Below are positions 17,695 to 24,996 of a DNA stretch of 35,940 nucleotides, piece by piece. Every line of letters starts with the position of its first letter. Position 1 is the first letter of the stretch. A program made the position numbers and the translations under genes. The notes beneath the pieces were generated by a model, which was not told where the DNA came from, searched no databases, and was given only the letters and a program-made list of their open reading frames with translations. The DNA is from Candidatus Nitrotoga sp. 1052. GTDB lineage: Bacteria; Pseudomonadota; Gammaproteobacteria; Burkholderiales; Gallionellaceae. The stretch spans positions 1-35,940 of the forward strand of contig NZ_CAKMHQ010000060.1 in assembly GCF_927312905.1 (NCBI RefSeq). Reading direction: 5' to 3'.

Positions 17695-19035
17695 TTATTT
17701 GTCCATTAATCCCGTTGCTGGCAATTCGCGCTTGTCGAGCACTTTGGCACCTTTATGCCAACTATGAACTTCCTTGATCCACTCGGGAAGAGTGCGGTAA
17801 GTGTCTGTACCGGGCAAATGTCCCCAAAACTTACCGTTACCGGTGTATATAAGATTCTCCCCCAACACGCCGATGCCGCCACCGGGTGGGTAATTCGTGT
17901 TCTCGATGTAACCGGCTTCGCCGGGCACCCAGTCATTCATGTCGCTGCTGGGCTTGTCAATAATGTCCGCACCCTTGCTGCCTCCTTTCATCGTCAGGTC
18001 CGTAGCCGCCGCACAGCCGATTGCGTAAAGTTTTGCATTAACATTAAGATCGTCCCAAGCCTCTTGGCGATTCACATCGGGTTTCATCTTCCAGGTTCCT
18101 TTGCTGACATCCCACTCATAGTATTTAGGATTCATCGACCATCCGGCCAAAGCGGCGAAGCTGTATTCCTTTTGCCCTGCAAAAAAGACAATGCCAATCC
18201 GCGCTTTGATGTGGTTGTTCAGATTGGATGCTGCAACTGGGTCACTGCCGCCTTCGACGTTAAAGATGCGCGGTGAAGCCAGCATGTCGATGAGTATCTC
18301 CTGTTCGAAATTCACAGCTCCTCCTTTGGGACGTTCGTAGACTCTGTTACTTTCAGTGTAATGTTGAACCCCCTTTCCAGATAAAAATTTATTAAGCGAG
18401 GCTTGGGGATCACTCCTGATCTTGCGCTTGATCTGAGTGGGTGTCTGTTCCATCTGCACCACATGCGTCAACTCATGAGCAATCAGTCTGCGCCCCTCGT
18501 GCGACCCTGGCGCGAATCCGCCTGCCCCAAACACAATGTTGTGTCCCACCGTATAAGCATGGGCATGTAGGTCCCGCGCTGATTGCTCGGCAGCCAAGCC
18601 GGTGTGCACGCGCACCTGCGAAAAATCATGTCCGAAGCGCTGCCCCATGTCTTGCTGTAGCAACGTATCAAGCGGCCTGCCGGCACCGGCAAGCACGCGA
18701 TCGACACTGGCGGGCGCCCTATCAGCCTCACCGGAGGATTGCCCCGTTAAGCGTTGAATGCGCGGCGGTATCCCACTGACGGTGGAATGTGCCGGCGCTG
18801 CCAGTACTTGATCAGCAATCCGGTCCGCCTCCTGTTCCAGCGGATCGTTGCTTGCGCCTATGCTGAGTCTCTTTTGCAAACGTTTTTTATTGCATTCTTC
18901 ACATTCACCACTTAATGACGATGACGCCGGCCCACCACAGGCGCATTTGCGCTGCAACAGCAATCCCGCTTGAGGCGATTTACCCACGAGCAATGATTTG
19001 GCGACAGCGTTCTGTAGTGGTGCAGCGGTACTCAT
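17695..19035 (-). CDS. eCIS_core (DUF4157) cargo protein with a Tgl-like transglutaminase domain
   Basis: The 446-residue protein has three parts. Residues ~25-50 carry a four-cysteine motif (C31, C33, C45, C48), residues ~58-195 are the eCIS_core domain with DPLEQEADRIADQVL and a zincin-like HELTH at 187-191, and residues ~205-446 form the cargo domain. The last part matches Bacillus spore transglutaminase Tgl: IGCAAATDL around Cys341 (Tgl Cys116), GENLIYTGNG with Glu393 (Tgl Glu187) and FWGHLPG with His406 (Tgl His200). The Glu-to-His spacing of 13 is the same as in Tgl, and both share a preceding PGEAGYIEN / PGDVVYFKN-like strand. The glutamate before the cysteine in Tgl is Gly340 here. 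Tgl crosslinks glutamine and lysine side chains, so I infer an injected protein-crosslinking or deamidating effector. AGGAG lies upstream of the ATG. I see no obvious immunity gene beside it. Confidence 0.85.
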   Translation of the reverse strand: MSTAAPLQNAVAKSLLVGKSPQAGLLLQRKCACGGPASSSLSGECEECNKKRLQKRLSIGASNDPLEQEADRIADQVLAAPAHSTVSGIPPRIQRLTGQSSGEADRAPASVDRVLAGAGRPLDTLLQQDMGQRFGHDFSQVRVHTGLAAEQSARDLHAHAYTVGHNIVFGAGGFAPGSHEGRRLIAHELTHVVQMEQTPTQIKRKIRSDPQASLNKFLSGKGVQHYTESNRVYERPKGGAVNFEQEILIDMLASPRIFNVEGGSDPVAASNLNNHIKARIGIVFFAGQKEYSFAALAGWSMNPKYYEWDVSKGTWKMKPDVNRQEAWDDLNVNAKLYAIGCAAATDLTMKGGSKGADIIDKPSSDMNDWVPGEAGYIENTNYPPGGGIGVLGENLIYTGNGKFWGHLPGTDTYRTLPEWIKEVHSWHKGAKVLDKRELPATGLMDK

Positions 19036-19206
19036 TACTTCATCTCCTGGTTGTCGAGGTCTTTACTTTATTACTTTTATTCCGCGCAGCTAACATAAGT
19101 TCTCCCTCGTTGCAATTATAATTGTTCACTCAATCGAGGTTGATCCCATTGATTGTTGACCCTCTGTAAGTGATTGCTAGTCATTGGTTAAGGGCATTTC
19201 ACTTTT

Positions 19207-19413
19207 TCACAGGGATTGGTATTCCAGTTGGCATTGCCAGTTTTCGGCCAATAACAAGCTTCCGTTTAAACCAGCTTTATTCTTCGCACACCCCGCACAC
19301 TCCCCGCCTGCAATCATATGATTGCAGCAAGTACACTTGCGCTGAAGCAGGCCTTGAGCAGGCGGCAAAAAACTTGCCGTTTTAGCTTGTTGGGCGACAA
19401 TTACTTTATTCAT
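19207..19413 (-). pseudogene. remnant of a fourth eCIS_core cargo gene
   Basis: The frame from the ATG at 19413 encodes 68 residues with the same leader as the intact cargo proteins: GLLQRKCTCCNHMIAGGEC and CAGC, equivalent to LLQRKCACGG...GECEEC. After the cysteine cluster the similarity stops; the expected IGASNDPLEQEAD segment is missing in this frame, and a stop follows. The 171 bp to the next cargo gene contains no recognisable core or toxin domain in any frame. It looks like a deleted or decayed cargo gene that kept its N-terminal tag. A short functional zinc-finger-like protein cannot be excluded. Confidence 0.6.
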
Positions 19414-19509
19414 GACCGATGCCTCCATACACCGCTTGCGCAATTTGCAGATCACAGGCACCGCCGATCAACTCAACCAACTCATCAACTGCAAGAATTC
19501 CACTGCGCT

Positions 19510-19845
19510 TCATACATACCTCGCCATCACGGAGCAGCACCAAAGCGGACTTTGTCCACCGTACTCTAAGCCGGGACACCAAGCGCCGAGCTCTTCCGCA
19601 TCATCAAAGGGGCGTAGTCCAAGATTGAGTTTTCCACCGAAGCATTTGGCCACATCAAGAGCAGTTTGGATGGCTAAGTTGTCTGGTATGCTCCAAACGG
19701 CGAAGGCCATCACCAGCCGATTGCCCGTGTTGAGCTCGGGTTCCCGCATAGAAGGAGCAGCGGCCAATGCATGAGAATAGGGTGACTCGTCCGTTAAAGT
19801 AATTCTGGGACAATCTTCTTGATCACAAGTGACTTTGTATGACAT
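19510..19845 (-). CDS. small protein encoded directly after the methyltransferase-like cargo
   Basis: The ATG at 19845 lies two bases after the stop of the preceding cargo gene, with GGGGCC upstream; the longer frame from 19872 would overlap that gene, so I prefer 19845 (111 residues). The protein is soluble, has seven cysteines (for example CDQEDCP near the start and LWCCSV near the end) and no signal peptide. I do not recognise a family. Its tight coupling to a cargo gene and its small size fit a cognate immunity protein, a cargo chaperone or a small second cargo; the sequence does not decide between these. Confidence 0.65.
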   Translation of the reverse strand: MSYKVTCDQEDCPRITLTDESPYSHALAAAPSMREPELNTGNRLVMAFAVWSIPDNLAIQTALDVAKCFGGKLNLGLRPFDDAEELGAWCPGLEYGGQSPLWCCSVMARYV

Positions 19846-19847
19846 GG

Positions 19848-21710
19848 TTATGGCCCCGGAACGACGATCCACGTTTCTATTTTTCTTCCTGATTCTTGGT
19901 CGATATATACTTTTTTTATGGTGCCTCCCACCGCTTTGGCGACCTTGTCGTGGTCGGCTTCTTGTTTTATCGGATTGCGGAGCACGATGGTGCCTCCAGG
20001 GGCAATAATGCGGGCAATCTCTTCGGCGAGACCCGGTATACCAATGGGACCACTTTCGGAAGTGACCAAATCCGCAGCATGGTCGGCGATCGGCAGCGTG
20101 GCGTCCTTGGCGGAAAACTTGCGGTAAATCAGATTAGGCACGCGCGAGTTGCTGATGCCGGTGCTGCTGGTGCGTTCGGCCATGCCGATGTTGATCGCCC
20201 CTTTGAAGTAACCCTCGCCGAAGATGTCTACGTGATACTTGGCCGTGGTAGGAACGTTTTCGATGTGGGTCTTAAACTTTTTACTCTGATCTTTACCTTC
20301 TCCTACCGCCCAACCTGTGTAGGTTTCTTTCGCTGCATCAGGATACTTGTGCAGCGCGAGCAATTCATCAATTGCTATCCACAGTTGTTCGGCAGATGCA
20401 TAGATGCGCCGGTAGTCATCCAGATTGCGCCGTGTCAACTTGGCACCCTGCGGAGCCAGTGTTTTGCCTATGCTCTTAAGCCAATCCTTTACTTCGCTAC
20501 GCCATGCCGAGACCAGCGTAAGATTCGGACGTGTCGGATCGACTTTAGCTCGCCGGTACAACGCCCACGACCTGCTGATGCTCGAAGTAGGATCCAGCCC
20601 TAGTTCGCCCGACTCCAGCGATGGCGTTATTTCCTGGATAATCACACTGCGCCAAAAGTCCGGCGGAACGGCCCTAGACGGTTCGCCATGTTTGAATATG
20701 CCGATCACAGGGCAATCGGCTCGTAGCTTGCGCGCTATGTCGGCAATCCGGTTGGCCCGGTAGCATGACAGGTCCCTGCTGAAACCCGCATCGCCTTCTT
20801 GGCTGGCAAAACCGTGGATCATGAGTTCGCTTCCCACCTTGAGTTTGCTGATCTTGGCTTCCTCGCCCGAGAGAAGATCATCGCAACCCACCTTGAACTG
20901 AAACTGCCAACCGACTATGCCCCGTTCACTTGGCGTGCAATCAGGCTTTGGAGTTCCTAGCCCGGCGGAATAACATTTGCGCTGGATACTCGTAAACCCA
21001 TGAGCGATGGAAGGAACACTGCGCCCCTGCATGACCGCATCGGCGGCAGCGTCGGCTTCACGTTCTCCGGCCTCGCCCGGTGTACTCACCGCGAGTTTCA
21101 TCTGTGCAGCAACCTGTTGACCGCGTTGTTGCACGACATGCGTCAATTCATGGGCAAGCAATCGGCGTCCATCATTGGTGCTCGGAGCAAACTTGCCCGA
21201 ATCAAAAACTATATCGCGTCCGGCAGTGTAGGCTGGAGCATTCAATTCACGAGCCGATTGCGCGGCCGCAGAGCCAGAATGAACCCGCACCCCAGAAAAG
21301 TCGTGACCAAAACGTTGTTCCATATCCTGCCGCAGCACTGGCTCGAGCGGCCTGCCGGAACTGGCAAGGACATGCTCTACGCTAGCGGGTGCAGTATCTG
21401 TACCCTCGGTCGCTTGCCCCGAGTCACGCTGAATACGGGGAGGTATACCACTAACTGGAGAATGTAACGCTGCTGCCAATACCTGATCGGCAACCTGGTC
21501 CGCTTCCTGTTCCAGCGGATCATTGCTTGCACCTATGCTAAGTTTGGTTTGCAAACGTTCGCTCTTGCATGCCTCGCATTTACCCGTTAATGACGATGCT
21601 GCCGACCCGCCACAAGCGCATTTGCGCTGCAACAGTAATCCCGCGTGAGGCGGTTTGCTCACAATCGGTGATTTAGCAGCAATGTTCTGCAGTGGTACAG
21701 CTGAACTCAT
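19848..21710 (-). CDS. eCIS_core cargo protein with OmpA-like and methyltransferase-like domains
   Basis: From the ATG at 21710 the product is 620 residues. A TTG nine bases upstream is in frame, but GAGGG is better spaced for the ATG. In order: a four-cysteine tag (CACG...CEAC), the eCIS_core domain with DPLEQEADQVADQVL and HELTH, a second short READAAADAVMQG motif that looks like a partial core repeat, an OmpA-like segment (about 265-365, with LMIHGFASQEGD and RANRIADIARKLRAD), a helical linker, and a C-terminal part (about 490-620). The last part has YHVDIFGEGYFKGAINIG, then LPIADHAADLVTSESGP and EIARIIAPGGTIVLRNP, which follow motif I, the acidic loop and motif V of class I SAM-dependent methyltransferases. 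Motif I is not canonical, so activity is uncertain. I infer a large injected effector, with the OmpA-like part perhaps used for anchoring. Confidence 0.82.
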   Translation of the reverse strand: MSSAVPLQNIAAKSPIVSKPPHAGLLLQRKCACGGSAASSLTGKCEACKSERLQTKLSIGASNDPLEQEADQVADQVLAAALHSPVSGIPPRIQRDSGQATEGTDTAPASVEHVLASSGRPLEPVLRQDMEQRFGHDFSGVRVHSGSAAAQSARELNAPAYTAGRDIVFDSGKFAPSTNDGRRLLAHELTHVVQQRGQQVAAQMKLAVSTPGEAGEREADAAADAVMQGRSVPSIAHGFTSIQRKCYSAGLGTPKPDCTPSERGIVGWQFQFKVGCDDLLSGEEAKISKLKVGSELMIHGFASQEGDAGFSRDLSCYRANRIADIARKLRADCPVIGIFKHGEPSRAVPPDFWRSVIIQEITPSLESGELGLDPTSSISRSWALYRRAKVDPTRPNLTLVSAWRSEVKDWLKSIGKTLAPQGAKLTRRNLDDYRRIYASAEQLWIAIDELLALHKYPDAAKETYTGWAVGEGKDQSKKFKTHIENVPTTAKYHVDIFGEGYFKGAINIGMAERTSSTGISNSRVPNLIYRKFSAKDATLPIADHAADLVTSESGPIGIPGLAEEIARIIAPGGTIVLRNPIKQEADHDKVAKAVGGTIKKVYIDQESGRKIETWIVVPGP

Positions 21711-21767
21711 TAACTTCAACCCTCTTGGCGATGGTTATAATTCATCTGATCTTTATAGATGCAAATA

Positions 21768-22817
21768 TTATTTCTGTAAAAATGGTAGCGGCTTCCAATC
21801 CTTAAAATTGGCATCAAATTGGAAGATAGGTATCGGCGCTACTATTGAAGTTGTTTTTAACTCTCTGTCCGTTATTTCCCACCATTTGGGATTGCTGGCT
21901 TTTAATTGCGCATCAATGGCGAGCGGAGCGGTCAGATTGGCGGCTTTGCCTGCCCATTTATCGCTCACTCCAAAGCGTTTAAAGAAGTCCAAATTGTATT
22001 TCCATACACCAAGGGCTGAACTTGGATCCCAAAGCTGAAAAACATTACGCTCGAAAAAAGGTTGCTTGAGACTTAGAAAATCGGGTTCGGGAAGTTGGAC
22101 GGAAAGCGTTGAATCGTCGGTTTTATTTTTCTCGGGATTCGCAACAGGTTTATCTTCCTGCTTTTGTATAGTGTGTTTACTCCCCGAGGATAATGTAAGT
22201 TTTTCACCGCCTTGGCCAACATGAATCCCTGCCGCGACTGTTTGCTGCACCACATGCGTCAACTCATGGGCAATCAGTTTGCGTCCCTCGTGCGACTCTG
22301 GCGCGAATCCACCCGCACCAAACACAATGTTGTGACCCACTGTATAGGCATGGGTGTTAATATCTTGCGCCGATTGCTCCGCGACGGAGCCGGTATGCAC
22401 CCGCACCTGCGAAAAATCATGACCAAAGCGCTGCCCCATGTCTTGTTGTATTGTCGGATCAAGCGGCCTACCGGAACCAGATAGCACGCGGTCTACGCTG
22501 GCGGGTGCAGTTCCTTCATCGCCTGTTGATTGCCCGGTGAATCGCTGTATGCTCGGTGCCGCTCCGCTTACTGCGGAATGAGCGGGTGCTGCCAATACTT
22601 GATCCGCGACCCGATCTGCTTCCTGCTCCAGCGGGTCGTTGCTTGCGCCTATGGTGAGCTTGGCTTGCAAGCGTGTCTTACCCTCGTATTCGCTGGTCAG
22701 CGACGACTTTGGCAAGCCAAAAGCGTATTTACGCTGCGACAACAGTCCCGCGTTAGGCGAATTGCTCAAAGGCTGTGACTTGTCGGTAGTGCTCTCCTGC
22801 GCCGCGAAAGTGCTCAT
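21768..22817 (-). CDS. eCIS_core (DUF4157) protein with a short conserved C-terminal domain
   Basis: The 349-residue protein has the eCIS_core domain at about 52-195, with DPLEQEADRVADQVL and HELTH at 184-188. A Lys/Asp/Pro-rich linker follows (about 200-240), then a ~110-residue C-terminal part with FERNVFQLWDPSSALGVWKY, DFFKRFGVSDKWAG and NPKWWEITDRELKTTS. This ending looks like a conserved tail seen in other eCIS_core proteins, but I cannot name a function. The four cysteines present in its two paralogues are all replaced (YAFG and EYEG in place of CACG and CEEC). The ATG overlaps the upstream small gene by ATGA, so it is the cargo-region gene most tightly tied to the structural operon. 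It could be a structural or loading component rather than a toxin. Confidence 0.8.
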   Translation of the reverse strand: MSTFAAQESTTDKSQPLSNSPNAGLLSQRKYAFGLPKSSLTSEYEGKTRLQAKLTIGASNDPLEQEADRVADQVLAAPAHSAVSGAAPSIQRFTGQSTGDEGTAPASVDRVLSGSGRPLDPTIQQDMGQRFGHDFSQVRVHTGSVAEQSAQDINTHAYTVGHNIVFGAGGFAPESHEGRKLIAHELTHVVQQTVAAGIHVGQGGEKLTLSSGSKHTIQKQEDKPVANPEKNKTDDSTLSVQLPEPDFLSLKQPFFERNVFQLWDPSSALGVWKYNLDFFKRFGVSDKWAGKAANLTAPLAIDAQLKASNPKWWEITDRELKTTSIVAPIPIFQFDANFKDWKPLPFLQK

Positions 22818-23068
22818 ATCTTCATCCCCTTGCCTATACCCTGCGCCACTTGCGAGCCGACGCGCTGCGGTTTTGAATTCTGGCCGATGTGTATGCTGTC
22901 GACCCTCAGCCGCGACACATCACCATTTGCTGTCAACTGTTGGGCGGCCTGTGGATCGGCAAACAGACGGGTCAATTCCTGCTGCAGGCCCTCGGCGATG
23001 CCATGCCGGTCTTCATGCCTGAAACCTTTCAATACCAAGCTGTCGATGTGAAGGACGACGCGTTTCAT
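22814..23068 (-). CDS. small conserved eCIS-locus protein
   Basis: The product is 84 residues from the ATG at 23068, which overlaps the ATPase stop by ATGA; a GTG six bases upstream is an alternative. The sequence starts MKRVVLHIDSLVLKGFRHED and is predicted to alternate a strand, a helix with LQQELTRLFAD and a polar C-terminus. Similar small proteins sit between the ATPase and eCIS_core genes in related loci, as far as I recall, but their role is not known to me. There are no cysteines, signal peptide or membrane segment. Possible roles are an adaptor for the ATPase or a cargo loader. Confidence 0.75.
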   Translation of the reverse strand: MKRVVLHIDSLVLKGFRHEDRHGIAEGLQQELTRLFADPQAAQQLTANGDVSRLRVDSIHIGQNSKPQRVGSQVAQGIGKGMKI

Positions 23069-24996
23069 ACCCACCCCCGAGTTTCCGCGTCGGTCAAAGG
23101 GCGCTCACGCTTTGAACCCTCGCCGTGGGCGGCGTGCAGCAGATGCACCATACCGACAGCCTCGCCTGCATCGGCAGCCAGGAATGCGGCATTTAGAGCA
23201 ATGTTGCGGATGTTTCCGCCTGCCACCTGGAGCTGCGCCAGCTTGCGGTAGTCCAGGCCATGGGTCGGTGTGGCAGAGGGAAATACACTGCGCCAGATGG
23301 CCTCGCGCTGTTCGGTATCGGGGAAAGTGAATTGCACAACGAAACGCAAACGCCGCTGAAATGCTGTATCCAGCGACGTCTTCAAGTTGGTGGTCAAAAT
23401 GGCAAGGCCGGTGTAAGCCTCCATGCGTTGCAGCAAATAACTCACTTCGATGTTGGCATGGCGGTCATGGCTGTCTTTCACTTCGCTGCGCTTGCCGAAC
23501 AGGGCATCGGCCTCGTCGAATAGCAGGATTGCGCCGCTGTCCTCGGCGGCATCGAAAACCTTGCGCAGGTTCTTTTCCGTCTCGCCGATGTATTTGCTGA
23601 CCACTGAGGATAGGTCTATGCGGTAAAGATCGAGGTGCAGCTCGTTGGCCAATACTTCGGCGGCCATGGTTTTGCCGGTACCGCTTTCACCAGCGAACAG
23701 GGTGCTGAGGCCCATGCCGCGAGCACTCTTGCGGGCAAAGCCCCATTCGTCGCAAACCTTGAGCCGGTTGCGCACATGGCTGGCGACCTGGCTCAGGATC
23801 ACTTTCTGATGTTCCGGCAGGATCAGATCTTCCCAGCGGGAGGCCGGCTCAACACGCTGCGCCAAGTCATCCAGCTGTCGTCGCCCCAAAGTGCGGCATG
23901 CTCGCCACAGCAGTTCGTCCGGTTTATCGCTTGCGCTGATAGCGCCACTGATCTCGGCACCGGTGCTCAGGATCGTTTGTGCGCTCAATCTGTACTGCGA
24001 CGCGACCCCATCCAGCGAACCATTAAGCTTCTGCGCCGCTGAACCCAATGCCTGTTGCCACAAGCGTCTTTGATCCGTGGCGCCCGGTTTGTTTACGGTA
24101 AAGCGCAGGGTGCTGCGTTGCAGCTCCAGCGGATCATGGCTGGAAACAAACAGCAATCCACTTAAGTTTTCGGCGAGCCGGGTGACTGCGGCTGCATTTG
24201 CCTGATCGCGGCATTCAATCAGCAAGGCACTGGACAGCAGCGCGGATTCCCGCTGCCACAGCACGGCGAAGGCGTTACGTTCATGAATACCCGCTGGTAT
24301 GTCTTCCGCGTGCAGGATATGAAGTTGCATCCCGAGGAGTTCGGCTGCGACACTGGCGGCGATATCTGCCTGACCGTCGCGGTCATCCCCCAGCAGTTGG
24401 ATAACCGGGACAGGTGCATTGCGCTCAAACAACATCTCCAATATAGCTTGTGCAGTTTCGCGTTGAACATCCGCCATCGTCGCTGCCACGCCGCTGTTTT
24501 GCAGCAGGGGTTCCAGGCGGGTGTCGAGGTAATTCATCCCAGCCAGGAAGTGCAGCACCCGTTCGTCTATGCGTAAGCGCGCATTTGCCAGGCTGGTTTC
24601 TTCGGTAACCTCAATCAGGCGCCACCGGCGCAAGGGGCGTATCGGACTGAGCGCACTCCAATGCGGTTCTTCCAGCGTGGCCAGCGCCAAACTGAATGTC
24701 GCATAGGATCGCTGGGGATTGCTTTGCGCAGTGGCGCACAGCGAGGCAAATTTTGCGTCCAACTCCACGCCTGCACAAAGCAGGAGAACGTCTCGCTCGA
24801 AAGTGCTGAGACCGAAGCAATCCACCAGGCGATCTATGGCTGACTGTGCCGATAATACCGCGCGAATTTCGGCTGCTGTAGCCATTGCCGGTTCCTGGTC
24901 TTCACCAGCCAGGCGCGCCTTGATGCGAGCAAGTTCAGCCACCATCAGGCGTTGATTTGCATCAGTCCAGTCGTGGCGTGGGTCGGGGGCGTTCAT
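23065..24996 (-). CDS. AAA+ ATPase of the eCIS (Pvc15-like)
   Basis: The 643-residue protein has a helical N-terminal half, a first degenerate ATPase-like domain (about 195-310, without a Walker A motif) and an active C-terminal AAA+ domain. In the latter, Walker A is GESGTGKT (436-443), Walker B is LLFDEAD (491-497), sensor 1 is TTN near 535-537 and the arginine finger is R548/R549 in FQRRLRF. In PVC and Afp, Pvc15/Afp15 is required for particle production and is thought to load cargo or act on assembly, unlike ClpV, which recycles T6SS sheaths. It overlaps the DUF4255 gene and the following small gene by ATGA on both sides and lies directly before the cargo genes, which fits a loading role. 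Confidence 0.93.
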   Translation of the reverse strand: MNAPDPRHDWTDANQRLMVAELARIKARLAGEDQEPAMATAAEIRAVLSAQSAIDRLVDCFGLSTFERDVLLLCAGVELDAKFASLCATAQSNPQRSYATFSLALATLEEPHWSALSPIRPLRRWRLIEVTEETSLANARLRIDERVLHFLAGMNYLDTRLEPLLQNSGVAATMADVQRETAQAILEMLFERNAPVPVIQLLGDDRDGQADIAASVAAELLGMQLHILHAEDIPAGIHERNAFAVLWQRESALLSSALLIECRDQANAAAVTRLAENLSGLLFVSSHDPLELQRSTLRFTVNKPGATDQRRLWQQALGSAAQKLNGSLDGVASQYRLSAQTILSTGAEISGAISASDKPDELLWRACRTLGRRQLDDLAQRVEPASRWEDLILPEHQKVILSQVASHVRNRLKVCDEWGFARKSARGMGLSTLFAGESGTGKTMAAEVLANELHLDLYRIDLSSVVSKYIGETEKNLRKVFDAAEDSGAILLFDEADALFGKRSEVKDSHDRHANIEVSYLLQRMEAYTGLAILTTNLKTSLDTAFQRRLRFVVQFTFPDTEQREAIWRSVFPSATPTHGLDYRKLAQLQVAGGNIRNIALNAAFLAADAGEAVGMVHLLHAAHGEGSKRERPLTDAETRGWV

